A stretch of 64,000 bases of DNA, taken from the NCBI RefSeq assembly GCF_002897295.1, contig NZ_BEXF01000010.1, positions 62,001 to 126,000 on the forward strand, read 5' to 3'. Below are positions 28,503-37,355 of this stretch, in pieces (the first letter of the stretch is position 1; each line of letters starts with the position of its first letter). The translations under genes were made by a program, and so were the position numbers. The DNA comes from Brevibacillus reuszeri. Its GTDB lineage: Bacteria > Bacillota > Bacilli > Brevibacillales > Brevibacillaceae. Under the pieces are notes generated by a model. It did not search any database. It was not told the DNA's origin and saw nothing but the letters and a program-made list of their open reading frames with translations.

Positions 28503-31361
28503 CTAGGTTGATCCGACTCCTACCTTTTGCGCAGACATCGTCAGCAAGCGATATTGCTCGATCGTCTGTTGTGCAAGCTTCGTCCAATCATACTGCAGCA
28601 GTACATCATTTCTTGCTGCTGCTGCCATTTGAAGACGTTTTTCGGGGTTGCCCAGTATCCAGTGCAATTGGTTGACCAAGGATTGCACATCACCAGCATA
28701 AACGGTTGCCCCATTCTCTCCATGCCGCACAATTTCGCGTAAGCCTCCAGTGTCTGAGACTACGAGCGGTGTGCCAAAAGACATCGCTTCAAGTGCCACA
28801 ATGCCAAACGGCTCATACAAGCTTGGGAAAACAGCGACATCTGCTAGGCGAAACAATTGGTTGCGACGTTCGTCATCGACAAAGCCTAAAAATCGTACAT
28901 GATGGGCGACTCCCTTTTGAGCTGCTGTCTGCTTTAAATCCTCCAGAAGCGGCCCTCTTCCTGCTATGACGAGCTGCAGGTCAGGGTAAGCATGAACCAG
29001 TCGCGCCACCGCTTCTACTAATAAATGCGCTCCTTTTTCCCGAACCAAGCGTCCGACGAAAAAAAGAATAGGCCCATCACCAAGTGACAATTGCTGCCTG
29101 ATGTCTTGATTTTCGACTTGGTGTGCCATTCTTGCTTCGACGCCGTTATGGATGACCGTGAGTTTTTCAGATGCTACATGAAAGAGCCTTCTAACCTCGT
29201 TCCCCATATAGTGACTGCAAACGATGACACGATCTGAAGCCTCCGTCAGTACCCGCTCGCACTCGTGAATACGATGCTGCAGCGGAGTATGGATGCCTTG
29301 ATGTCTACCGTGCTCCAAGGCATGAATCGTGGTGATTAACGGTATGGAAAGCCGTTGCTTCAACTCTATAGCAGCCCAACCGACCAGCCAGTCGTGTGCG
29401 TGGATGACATCCGCTCTGAGTCCATTTCTTCTGAGCTCCTCTACTGCATCCACCATAGCGAGATTTAGCTGGAACACCCATTGCATGAAGTCTTCCTGTT
29501 CAGCCGGGACAAAGGTCGGGAGTCTGTGCACGTGCACACCGTCTATGTGCTCCTGCTTTGCCACTGAATTATCTGCGCCTGTCAGAACATGCACCTCGAT
29601 TCCCTGACTGACCAGATGACGCGACAGATCATAAACGGCCCGGCCAAGCCCTCCCACAACGTGAGGCGGAAACTCCCAGCTCAGCACCAGTACGCTGCTC
29701 TCCGCTTGCTGGGATTGACTTGCTGCTACCATTTGACGCGATACGTTCACTCTATGCGCACGATTCGGCAAATAGTACGTATCATCAAGATCAGGAAACA
29801 ATGGATAGGCTGCTTCCATTTCGACTAGGCGCTCCTCATCTGGCTGCTCTTGATAAAACAGCGCAAGCAATTCTCGTAGCCTGACCAAATGATTGTGGAT
29901 ACGGCGAACTGCGTATTCGACAACCGTTTGCCCGTCTAAAATGAATGGCCAATCACTGCTCTGCGCCAGCATCAGCTCCCGCGCAGCCTGCTTGAGACAA
30001 CGCCTCTTGACTAAATCGCTATTTACATCCAGTCTGCACGTTTCTTGCTGGCTGGAGACAGCTTCAATCAGATCTCTTTCTGCCTGGTGCAGATGACGAT
30101 AGATCCAGCCATTCCGCTCGTTTAACCACACTTCTCCATAGCCATTGCGCCCCCATGTAGACATGGGTAGATGGGCCCGATCCTGATTGGGATAGCGTGC
30201 CAAATATTCGGAAGGCGTTATTAATGTCACTTGCTTGGAATCACACACCGTTTTTCGCAAAAGGTAATCCAGAAATTGTGGACCTTCATACCACCAGTGC
30301 CCAAACAGCTCGGCATCGTACGTGGCGACGACCAATGGCTTTTGGTCCATCCAAACAGCGGCATCCTCTATTTGACGTTCTCGATGATACAAAAAGTGAC
30401 CCGCATGAGAAGCTGCTTTTTCACGCGCCCATTCAGGCTCATACCATTCCTTTTGTTCGCTTGGTCCTGTGATCCGATAGTATTTCAATCCAGTATGTAC
30501 ACGAATTCCGGCTGGATGAATATACGGCTCGATGTAGTCCATTTCCCGATCAAATCCGATATCACGATAATATTCCCGATAATCGTAATCGCCCGGATAG
30601 CCGTCAAATGAGCTCCAAACCTGACGGGATGCTACCTCGTCGCGAGCAAAGGCAGCTACATCATGTGGAGTAAACAGCGGTGCATACAAGCCTCTGCGCG
30701 GAGTCGGGGTCGCATGATTGATCGTGTGGCTGTCTACAAAAAAGAAGTGAAGTCCTGCTTCCTTTAACAGTCGATCCACTCCTGGGGTATATCCACACTC
30801 AGGAAGCCAAATGCCATTCGGACGTTGACCAAGGATGCGCTTGTGCGTATCGATGCCTACCTGAAGCTGGGCCCTGATGGCTTCCTCCGTTTCAACAAAC
30901 GGTAGAAAGGCATGAGTGGCTGCACACGTAATCAGCTCTACGCAGCCGCTTTTCTGCACGTGCCGAAGACCGGTTATCAGCTTGTAGTCCAGCTTTCGGC
31001 AATAGGTGGCAATCGTGCGGAATCGCTCCAAGTACATTTTGGCAACACGATGTTCTTCGGGATAATTGGCAGTTCGTTTGACTTCTTTTCCAGCCAGCTC
31101 GACGGTTTTGGCTAAGTGCGCCCGAAAACGTTCTTGAATTAATTCATCGTCTAGCATGGACAATAACGTAGGAGAAACGGCAAGGGTCATGCGAAAATCG
31201 ATTCCATCTGCGAGGAGCCTGTCAAAAACCAGCAACAAGGGAATGTACGACTCCAGCATCGATTCGTACACCCATCGCTCTTCCAGGTAATCGTCCCGGT
31301 CCCCGTGCCTCACATACGGCAGATGGGCATGCAACACGAGGGAGAGATAACCGTTATTCAC
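28503..31361 (-). CDS. Fusion: GH57 alpha-glucan branching-type enzyme + GT4 glycosyltransferase
   Basis: A 952-residue cytosolic protein. The first part is glycoside hydrolase family 57 with its DUF1957-type C-domain: HAHLPYVRH near residue 11, the nucleophile motif WLPECGY near 187 and the acid motif YDAELFGHWW near 347. After a linker, a GT-B glycosyltransferase of family 4 begins near 557 (SWEFPPHVVGGLGR), with FVGRLVREKGAH and EPFGIVALEAMSFGTP as donor-binding motifs. One chain would thus elongate and branch an alpha-1,4-glucan. In mycobacteria the equivalent GH57 and GT4 enzymes are encoded by neighbouring genes. The GTG start at 31361 follows GAGGTGTC; a longer frame to 31529 would overlap the DUF4912 gene. 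Confidence 0.88.
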   Translation of the reverse strand: MNNGYLSLVLHAHLPYVRHGDRDDYLEERWVYESMLESYIPLLLVFDRLLADGIDFRMTLAVSPTLLSMLDDELIQERFRAHLAKTVELAGKEVKRTANYPEEHRVAKMYLERFRTIATYCRKLDYKLITGLRHVQKSGCVELITCAATHAFLPFVETEEAIRAQLQVGIDTHKRILGQRPNGIWLPECGYTPGVDRLLKEAGLHFFFVDSHTINHATPTPRRGLYAPLFTPHDVAAFARDEVASRQVWSSFDGYPGDYDYREYYRDIGFDREMDYIEPYIHPAGIRVHTGLKYYRITGPSEQKEWYEPEWAREKAASHAGHFLYHRERQIEDAAVWMDQKPLVVATYDAELFGHWWYEGPQFLDYLLRKTVCDSKQVTLITPSEYLARYPNQDRAHLPMSTWGRNGYGEVWLNERNGWIYRHLHQAERDLIEAVSSQQETCRLDVNSDLVKRRCLKQAARELMLAQSSDWPFILDGQTVVEYAVRRIHNHLVRLRELLALFYQEQPDEERLVEMEAAYPLFPDLDDTYYLPNRAHRVNVSRQMVAASQSQQAESSVLVLSWEFPPHVVGGLGRAVYDLSRHLVSQGIEVHVLTGADNSVAKQEHIDGVHVHRLPTFVPAEQEDFMQWVFQLNLAMVDAVEELRRNGLRADVIHAHDWLVGWAAIELKQRLSIPLITTIHALEHGRHQGIHTPLQHRIHECERVLTEASDRVIVCSHYMGNEVRRLFHVASEKLTVIHNGVEARMAHQVENQDIRQQLSLGDGPILFFVGRLVREKGAHLLVEAVARLVHAYPDLQLVIAGRGPLLEDLKQTAAQKGVAHHVRFLGFVDDERRNQLFRLADVAVFPSLYEPFGIVALEAMSFGTPLVVSDTGGLREIVRHGENGATVYAGDVQSLVNQLHWILGNPEKRLQMAAAARNDVLLQYDWTKLAQQTIEQYRLLTMSAQKVGVGST

Positions 31362-31375
31362 GGATGACACCTCAC

Positions 31376-32023
31376 TTATTTGGTTGATTTGGAATAGAGG
31401 GAATACGAGGAAAAGTTTTCGTACCAGGATGGAGCTGTAGAATCTTTCAGAGGCTCTACCAACGGTTCTCCCCAGGCAGCTTTCGAATTGCGAGGTGTAA
31501 CGATTGGCTCTGAGCGTAAAATCGGGCAAAAACGTCCCTGCTCATACAAGCCAAAATCAACAATATAGGTTCGTCCTGGCGCAACATCGTTGACGTACCA
31601 GGAATGCGCCTCTTCGGATACCAAAACATCTTTTATGTCATGTGCATTTTTCCCATCAAACAAACGGTCTGTTACATCGTAAATCCGCAATCCTTTTTGG
31701 ATGTAACGAAAATCAACCTGCATATAGGAGGCAACCATTCTCATTCGCGGCCAGGTAATCTCCCAGTATACAAACAGCACAGATGGACCTTGTGCCATTA
31801 CTTTCACGAGATCCCGCCCATAAAACGCGGGTAACTGCCACTCAGGCTCTGCACGCGAAAGGAGGCGCTGCGGTGCAGTTGAATCCGCATTTGTTACCGA
31901 ATCTTGTTTGGCTTTGTCTTTTTGCAAACGGTATTTTACCTGTCCAACGGTTAAGCCACATTCTTTGGCAATTTGTGCGATGGACTTGGATTGTGAACGA
32001 AGCTCGAGAATTTTATCCAACAT
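31376..32023 (-). CDS. DUF4912 protein with N-terminal helix-turn-helix-like segment
   Basis: A 215-residue protein. Residues 1-40 (KSIAQIAKECGLTVGQVKYRLQ) look like a helix-turn-helix of the resolvase/sigma type. Residues about 65-185 fit DUF4912, with FVYWEIT, RIYDVTD, WYVNDVAPG and a beta-rich pattern like a carbohydrate-binding or immunoglobulin-like sandwich. DUF4912 genes are often found beside GH57 and GT4 genes, as here. It is the first gene of the operon and ends 14 nt before the GH57-GT4 start. It may bind polymer or regulate the operon; neither is shown. The start follows GGAAAGGAGCG. Confidence 0.72.
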   Translation of the reverse strand: MLDKILELRSQSKSIAQIAKECGLTVGQVKYRLQKDKAKQDSVTNADSTAPQRLLSRAEPEWQLPAFYGRDLVKVMAQGPSVLFVYWEITWPRMRMVASYMQVDFRYIQKGLRIYDVTDRLFDGKNAHDIKDVLVSEEAHSWYVNDVAPGRTYIVDFGLYEQGRFCPILRSEPIVTPRNSKAAWGEPLVEPLKDSTAPSWYENFSSYSLYSKSTK

Positions 32024-32433
32024 CGTAGAGCGCTCCTTTCCGCTTTCTTTCCCTGTTTACCACATTGTCATCATAGCCAATACTGCTAACAAAGACTGTC
32101 GAACGTTGTAGGCACTTCCCTTCTTCTTTTGTCGATAATCAATCTTGTTTTCGTCATTCGTAAACAAAACTCGATAATGAATAAATGGAAACCGCTTCCA
32201 CCGGTGAAAAACTTGCCTTCCCCCTGAACAAAGGCTTACGCATGATGACTGCGGTACATCCGCCTCTCATCCATACATCTTACAAACCCATTTCTCAATA
32301 CATTCATTGCTTTATGAAAAATAAGTTACAGAAATAATTTTGATCAGAAGAAAAACTCGATCGAGGAATCCACCTGGCGAAACGAACGCGTTTTTGCGAA
32401 AAGCTTAACAAAATCCTTATCTACGCAACAAAA
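32024..32433. other. Intergenic region upstream of the alpha-glucan operon, no gene seen
   Basis: About 410 bp of AT-rich sequence between the DUF4912 gene and the terminator of the DUF4247 gene. No frame with a convincing ribosome binding site and no RNA fold was found. The operon promoter must lie here, but I could not pick a confident -35/-10 pair for sigma-A or for a sporulation sigma factor. Confidence 0.5.
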
Positions 32434-32454
32434 AACCCGCCTTGAGAGCGGGTT
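32434..32454 (-). terminator. Terminator of the PspA/DUF4247 cluster
   Basis: Minus-strand stem AACCCGC/GCGGGTT with the loop TCTCAAG, followed by six T. It lies 24 nt past the DUF4247 stop codon. Confidence 0.82.
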
Positions 32455-32477
32455 TACCTATTTCGAGCCTTTATAAA

Positions 32478-33278
32478 CTATCTTCTTTTCGTGATACGTC
32501 CAGAGCCACCGACTTTGGTGCGCGGGGGTGAATTGCTTTTTGGAGAGGAAAAGATCGAGGAGCGTTTAGGAGTTACCGAGCTGCTTGATTTGGATGAGCT
32601 ACTGTCGGAATTGCGGATAATTTTGCCCGTGCTGCCTGTCGACGGTTCAACCTGTTTCTTGAAAATGTCGCCGCCAGCCCCGGCAGAGCCATCCGTATTC
32701 TTTTTCGTAGCACTGCGCTTCGTAATACTCCCTGTACCTTCCTTGGTAATCGGGGGTGCTGCTTTTTTCTCTTTTTCAGTCGGGGTATGGTAGGAGCCCG
32801 TCGAAGGCTGGTAAATATCCTTGCTCGAGTAGCCGCGATAGCTACCCTTTGAGTTGTTTTTCATACCGTCGAATATGTCATTGATGATCGTCGCTACGAG
32901 GTATCCCTGCAAAAAGGATGAATCGTAGTTTTGCCGCACATATTCCTTGGAATCTACTTCAATGAGCGTATCTGATGGTTTGTCGGCATCCTTTTGAAGA
33001 TGGTAAATCTCGTCCTTATAGACAAGGAACATGTGCTCTGTATCTTCTTTGGAGATTTCTTCAGGTTGCTTCTGATCCGCCAGCTCTTGTGCCACCTCAG
33101 GCACCGTCTTATCTTCCGCCCGGTATATACGAGAGGTCTGTCCCTTATCCTTGGTTGATACGGATTCTAATGGATACGAATTGCTCATATCCGCGGAGCA
33201 ACCTGTAGTCGCCATCACAAGAACGAAAATAGCCGGAACGAGCAGGAGCTTGATCAATTTCATCCAACTTTGTGGCAT
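32478..33278 (-). CDS. DUF4247 lipoprotein
   Basis: A 266-residue predicted lipoprotein. The signal peptide (about residues 1-27) ends in the lipobox-like ATTGC. Residues about 30-160 fit DUF4247. The last 100 residues are a low-complexity Ser/Thr/Lys/Pro-rich tail with repeated SITKR/RITKR-type endings (GSITKRS, GRITKRR), likely disordered and outside the membrane. It is the last gene of the PspA cluster, 11 nt after the DUF4178 gene. It is probably anchored on the outer face of the membrane, but its role is unknown. Confidence 0.75.
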   Translation of the reverse strand: MPQSWMKLIKLLLVPAIFVLVMATTGCSADMSNSYPLESVSTKDKGQTSRIYRAEDKTVPEVAQELADQKQPEEISKEDTEHMFLVYKDEIYHLQKDADKPSDTLIEVDSKEYVRQNYDSSFLQGYLVATIINDIFDGMKNNSKGSYRGYSSKDIYQPSTGSYHTPTEKEKKAAPPITKEGTGSITKRSATKKNTDGSAGAGGDIFKKQVEPSTGSTGKIIRNSDSSSSKSSSSVTPKRSSIFSSPKSNSPPRTKVGGSGRITKRR

Positions 33279-33289
33279 CTTCTCACCCC

Positions 33290-33796
33290 CTACGTTCCGC
33301 GTAAGACCTGCACATCAGCTGGAAGGACAGTCTCCCCCTCATATAGCATGAATCGGCCATCCTGCCATTCAATTCGCAGCAGTTGACGCTGATCGGATTG
33401 GAATTGCCAGATGTACTGCTCTCCAGATGTATGGAAGGGAGCTTTGCCCACGACATTCACTCTTCCGGTATACTGCTCTTCCAGATGATACGTAACATCA
33501 TCCATTTCAATCGTAGTCGGCACTTCCTCGACTGAATCCAGTCTGCCGTCAATCACGTTGTACATATGATATACCGTTTTCTCACGTTCCTCGATGAAGA
33601 GGTAACGAATCGTATTGCCATCCTGCAGTGTCAGCATAGTTGCATTTCGACTAGCATTGTTTGCCTTGCCCGTCACTTGATACGTCTCCAGGGATACCTC
33701 CACGACATCACCGGGTGCGACTGTCAAAATGCTCTTTTCTTCTACCGGAGGCTCATGCTTTGCAAATATATTTTGAATCCGTTTAAACAAGCTCAT
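33290..33796 (-). CDS. DUF4178 protein
   Basis: A 168-residue soluble protein. The body has the beta-rich DUF4178 pattern with YLFIEEREKTVYHMYNV, DDVTYHLEEQYTGRVNV and EQYIWQFQS. A GTG-initiated extension to 33817 is possible, but the ATG at 33796 follows GGAGAGGAG and is preferred. DUF4178 genes commonly sit with PspA and DUF350 genes and often near polyamine-synthase genes; no polyamine synthase is present here. Function is unknown. Confidence 0.72.
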   Translation of the reverse strand: MSLFKRIQNIFAKHEPPVEEKSILTVAPGDVVEVSLETYQVTGKANNASRNATMLTLQDGNTIRYLFIEEREKTVYHMYNVIDGRLDSVEEVPTTIEMDDVTYHLEEQYTGRVNVVGKAPFHTSGEQYIWQFQSDQRQLLRIEWQDGRFMLYEGETVLPADVQVLRGT

Positions 33797-33820
33797 TTCC
33801 GTACTCCTCTCCGGCACGCT

Positions 33821-34225
33821 TTACAGACATGCAGCCAAAATCAGGGCACCTACAATATGGAAGGAACCGGCAAGCATCGCGTGTGCGACTTTTCCTTGCT
33901 TTGTCCCCTGCTCCAGATCAAGCCCAGCAGCTTTGCTCAAAATGAGCTCCACAATTTTTTCCACCAAGAACAAGATGATAAATGAGACCACTGAAACAAG
34001 TAATGCTACAAATAAATCTCTCGAATTGAGCATCGATTGCGATAAAATGTATCCCTGCGCAAACAGCTTCATGACAAACCGCGTTGTTACAGCTACATTG
34101 CCATTTTTTATTTCCTGCATGTCGTTGTATTTCGTAAAGAGTGCGTCAAGCCACATCAATACGGTTAACAAAACGGCGCCTGCAGCCGTCCAGACGAGCA
34201 TCGCCATAATCTGAATCCAATCCAA
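33821..34225 (-). CDS. DUF350 membrane protein
   Basis: A 134-residue inner-membrane protein with about four hydrophobic helices (residues 7-28, 45-65, 70-92, 112-133), fitting DUF350 (YjfL-like). The start follows GGGGGATACG. It lies between pspA and the DUF4178 gene in an arrangement that recurs in many bacteria. A role in membrane stress with PspA is inferred from context. Confidence 0.75.
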   Translation of the reverse strand: MDWIQIMAMLVWTAAGAVLLTVLMWLDALFTKYNDMQEIKNGNVAVTTRFVMKLFAQGYILSQSMLNSRDLFVALLVSVVSFIILFLVEKIVELILSKAAGLDLEQGTKQGKVAHAMLAGSFHIVGALILAACL

Positions 34226-34284
34226 AACGTATCCCCCCGAATCAAGTTGTTATCCAACAACTCTTGTATCACGCGTAGAAAAAA

Positions 34285-34313
34285 AGGGGAACCGCTAAAA
34301 GCGGTTTACCCCT
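34285..34313 (-). terminator. Terminator overlapping the pspA stop codon
   Basis: Minus-strand stem AGGGGTAAACCGCT/AGCGGTTCCCCT around a TTT loop, followed by eight T. The 5' arm contains the TAA stop codon of pspA. It should uncouple pspA from the three downstream genes, giving more PspA than DUF350/DUF4178/DUF4247. Confidence 0.88.
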
Positions 34314-34971
34314 CGTATTTTTTCATCAGCGCAGCCAATTCATCTTCCACTTGCTGATCCTTGCTCAGCTTGGCGATTTCATCATCCAGGGAGCTTTCTT
34401 TTTTGTAAACCTCTCCACTGGCTTCTGCTTCCGCTTCCATTTGCAGCGCTTTTTCTTCCATACGCTTAAGGCCTGCCATAGCAGAGTTGCCGTCGAAGCC
34501 AGCCATTGCTTGATTGATTGTTTTTTGCGCTTTAGCTGCATTGACACGAGCGACCAATGTTTCGCGTTTGTTTTTCAGCTCGGTAATTTGTTTTTTCATC
34601 TCGGTCAGCTTGTCGCGTAGACCATCTGCTGCCAGCTTGTTTTTCTCGTAGCCTTCTTTGTACTCGACCATTTTCTGCTCAGCAGCTTTCTTCTCTTCCA
34701 AAGCGCGGCGGGCGAGGTCGATGTTTTTAGCTTGAGCTGCAACATGCGCCTGCTCCTCACGCTTTTTCACCAAAGCTTCCTGCTCTTCATAAAGCACTTT
34801 GAATTTCTTCTCCAAAGCGATTTGGGCAGCGACAGCTTTTTCTGCTTCTCCCAAGTCTTCTTGCATATCGCGCAAATATTGATCGGTCATTTTAATTGGA
34901 TCTTCAGCTTTTTCAATCAGTGAATACAGATTGGACATAGTCAAATCGCGAAGTCTTTTAAAAATGGACAT
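34306..34971 (-). CDS. pspA: PspA/IM30 family phage shock protein A
   Basis: A 221-residue ESCRT-III-like protein that coats and protects damaged membranes. It is almost wholly alpha-helical coiled coil. The amphipathic N-terminus MSIFKRLRDLTMSNLYSLIEKAEDP and the conserved LRDMQEDLGEAEKAVA helix are typical of the family, as is the DDEIAKL region near the end. The start follows GGAGGAAGAATC. It heads the DUF350-DUF4178-DUF4247 cluster, whose products probably act at the same membrane. No pspBC or liaRS genes are adjacent, so its control is unknown. Confidence 0.92.
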   Translation of the reverse strand: MSIFKRLRDLTMSNLYSLIEKAEDPIKMTDQYLRDMQEDLGEAEKAVAAQIALEKKFKVLYEEQEALVKKREEQAHVAAQAKNIDLARRALEEKKAAEQKMVEYKEGYEKNKLAADGLRDKLTEMKKQITELKNKRETLVARVNAAKAQKTINQAMAGFDGNSAMAGLKRMEEKALQMEAEAEASGEVYKKESSLDDEIAKLSKDQQVEDELAALMKKYEG

Positions 34972-35086
34972 AGATTCTTCCTCCTTGATTACGTTCTAGG
35001 ACCAGCGACTGCCAGGAGTGCCGTTCCCTCTATACATGTATCTACGTTCCTTACGCAAGTAAGTTTCATGATCTTCAGATTTATTT

Positions 35087-37243
35087 TTACTCGCGGCTCA
35101 CTTTTGCTTTTTTTTCCTGCTCGTCCCACATCAAATAAGCATCGAAGCGTTCCTTCCCTTTGACAAAGCCCTTGATCAAATTGGTTTTCCCGGAATCCAT
35201 TAGCTTTTTCAGCATGGCTGCGGATATTTTTTTGCCCATGATCGTTTTGGAGAGCGTCACGGTGCATTGGGCTGTCTTGTAATTCGAGCAGCCGTAAAAA
35301 TCTCCCTTGTCTACGAGGTCACCTTTGCACACACGACACGTCGCTACTTTGGAGCCGAGGCTAAACTTTGATGCTTGCTTGGACTTTGGCATCGACGAAA
35401 TATCGTATTCTTCCAGCTTCCAGCCTTTTGACTGCTCCATCGCATCCTCCACAATTTTGTGGGAGAGCTTTTTTACTTGCTCCATGAAAGCTCCGGCAGA
35501 AGCCTCGCCCAGGCCGATTTGTCCTAAGCGCTGTTCCCAGCGTGCCGTCATTTCCGGAGAGGCCAAAATTTTGTCGCCGATCACATCGATTAACAAGGTT
35601 CCTTTCTGTGTTGCAAAGACCTGATTTTTGCGTACCTCGATATACTTGCGTTCTTTGAGCATATTGATGATGCCTGCTCGTGTCGCTTCTGTACCTAGTC
35701 CCTCGGTTTTCATCAGGACCTTCTCCAGCTCTTGATTGTCCAGATGCTTTCCTGCTGTTTTCATCAAGGTGATAAGCTGTCCTTCGGTATACCGTTTGGG
35801 CGGCTGTGTCTTGCTTTCCTTTGCCTCTACCTTGCGTACCTTTCCTGTTTCGCCTTTGACCAGTGGCGGCAGAATCGATTCCTTGTCATCTTTTTCTTCA
35901 TCAAATAACACTTCACGCCAACCAGCACGAATCTGCACTTTGCCTTTACTCACAAACGTGGCTCTGGCATCGACCAAGGTCGAGACGGTCGTGTAATCAA
36001 ACAAGGCGCTTTCGCAGTGGGCGGCAATCAGCCTGCGAGCGACGAGATCGTAAATTTTTCGTTCTTCGTCACTAAGCTGGGAGACTTTCGGTACCTGCTC
36101 AGTCGGGATGATCGCATAGTGATCGGTTACTTTCTTTTGATTTACATATCGCTTATCCTGTGCAATCGAAGCTTTCGGTGTTGGAAAGTAAGCCTGATAC
36201 TCGGACTGCTTGGACAGCTTTGCTAAAATATCCGGAAAGGTTTTGGCTTCCTCTGCTGTGACAAACGCCGAATCCGAGCGAGGGTAAGAAAGAATCCCTT
36301 TCACATACAGCTTTTGTGCAATTTCGAGTGTCTTTTGCGGCGAGTATTTAAACATCTTATTGGCCGTCGCCTGCAGCGCAGACAGATTGAACAAATACGG
36401 TGGTAAAAATTCCTTCCGCTCCGTTTCAACCTCACTTACCTGTACAGACTTGTCTTTACAAAAGGCAGCGATTTTAGCAGCCATGTCCGGATCATTCAGA
36501 CGCGTCTCTCCGTCTTTGTGCCACACACCCTCGTAGCGCTTTTTGTCCACGTCAAAGGTAGCTTTGACCTCCCAAAAAGGCTCAGGCTTAAAGGCAGCTA
36601 TTTCTTTTTCGCGCTTAACCACAAGAGCGAGCGTCGGAGTTTGCACGCGACCTGCCGAAAACACATCACTGATCCCTTTTTGCTTTAGCAAGATCGTATA
36701 TACCCGTGAAGCGTTCATTCCCACGAGCCAATCTGCACAGGAGCGGCTGTATGCCTCTTCGTACAAATTGCGCGTCTCGTTCTCATCCAACAGTGCCTCA
36801 AATCCCGCTGTGACAGCACGCTCGGTTAATGAAGAGATCCACAGACGCTTCATCGGCTTTTTCACACCACACATCTCGATGATGGTGCGCACGATGAGCT
36901 CGCCTTCACGTCCAGCGTCGCCTGCATGAATGATGCCCTTTACCTCACTTCGTTTCAACAGCTGCTTGATGATCGCGAATTGCTTTGATTTTGATTTCAT
37001 CACCTGATGGCGAAAAGAATCCGGGATGAGCGGAAGCGATGGGAGCGACCATCTTTTCCAGGCTGGATTATATGCCTCTGGAGGAACCAGCTCACAAATA
37101 TGCCCGACTGCCCAGGTAAAAAAAGCTCCGTTAGGAAAAACTCGATTCGGATGTACCTCAACATAGCCTTGCTGCTTTCTATGAGAAAACGGACTGGCCA
37201 GCTTCATCGCCTGGTCCGGTTTTTCTGCAATGACGACTTTCAT
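35087..37243 (-). CDS. topB: DNA topoisomerase III (type IA)
   Basis: Relaxes and decatenates DNA through a 5'-phosphotyrosine. It has 718 residues. The Toprim domain opens VVIAEKPDQAMKLA and has GDAGREGELIVRTI near residue 104. The active-site Tyr is in ILSYPRSDSAF near 310. A single C-terminal zinc-ribbon-like segment (CRVCKGDLVDKG...CSNY..C) is followed by a basic tail. In the Toprim motif the second acidic residue of DxD is Gly (DAG); I recall similar motifs in other Firmicute TopB proteins. It stands alone between pspA and the DUF2515 gene. Confidence 0.93.
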   Translation of the reverse strand: MKVVIAEKPDQAMKLASPFSHRKQQGYVEVHPNRVFPNGAFFTWAVGHICELVPPEAYNPAWKRWSLPSLPLIPDSFRHQVMKSKSKQFAIIKQLLKRSEVKGIIHAGDAGREGELIVRTIIEMCGVKKPMKRLWISSLTERAVTAGFEALLDENETRNLYEEAYSRSCADWLVGMNASRVYTILLKQKGISDVFSAGRVQTPTLALVVKREKEIAAFKPEPFWEVKATFDVDKKRYEGVWHKDGETRLNDPDMAAKIAAFCKDKSVQVSEVETERKEFLPPYLFNLSALQATANKMFKYSPQKTLEIAQKLYVKGILSYPRSDSAFVTAEEAKTFPDILAKLSKQSEYQAYFPTPKASIAQDKRYVNQKKVTDHYAIIPTEQVPKVSQLSDEERKIYDLVARRLIAAHCESALFDYTTVSTLVDARATFVSKGKVQIRAGWREVLFDEEKDDKESILPPLVKGETGKVRKVEAKESKTQPPKRYTEGQLITLMKTAGKHLDNQELEKVLMKTEGLGTEATRAGIINMLKERKYIEVRKNQVFATQKGTLLIDVIGDKILASPEMTARWEQRLGQIGLGEASAGAFMEQVKKLSHKIVEDAMEQSKGWKLEEYDISSMPKSKQASKFSLGSKVATCRVCKGDLVDKGDFYGCSNYKTAQCTVTLSKTIMGKKISAAMLKKLMDSGKTNLIKGFVKGKERFDAYLMWDEQEKKAKVSRE

Positions 37244-37355
37244 GCCTGCTCTACTCCCTATCTACTACCTAAGTTGCCTGGGACCATGTATACAAAACAT
37301 TCGTTCCCTCCTCTATTTTACTACATCGGACAAGTAAAGAAGAGGGAATGATTTC

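Noticed and set aside
36900..36960. Loss of the second Asp in the TopB Toprim motif (DAG instead of DxD)
   Set aside because: From memory this variant is common in Firmicute topoisomerase III, so it is not evidence of inactivity.
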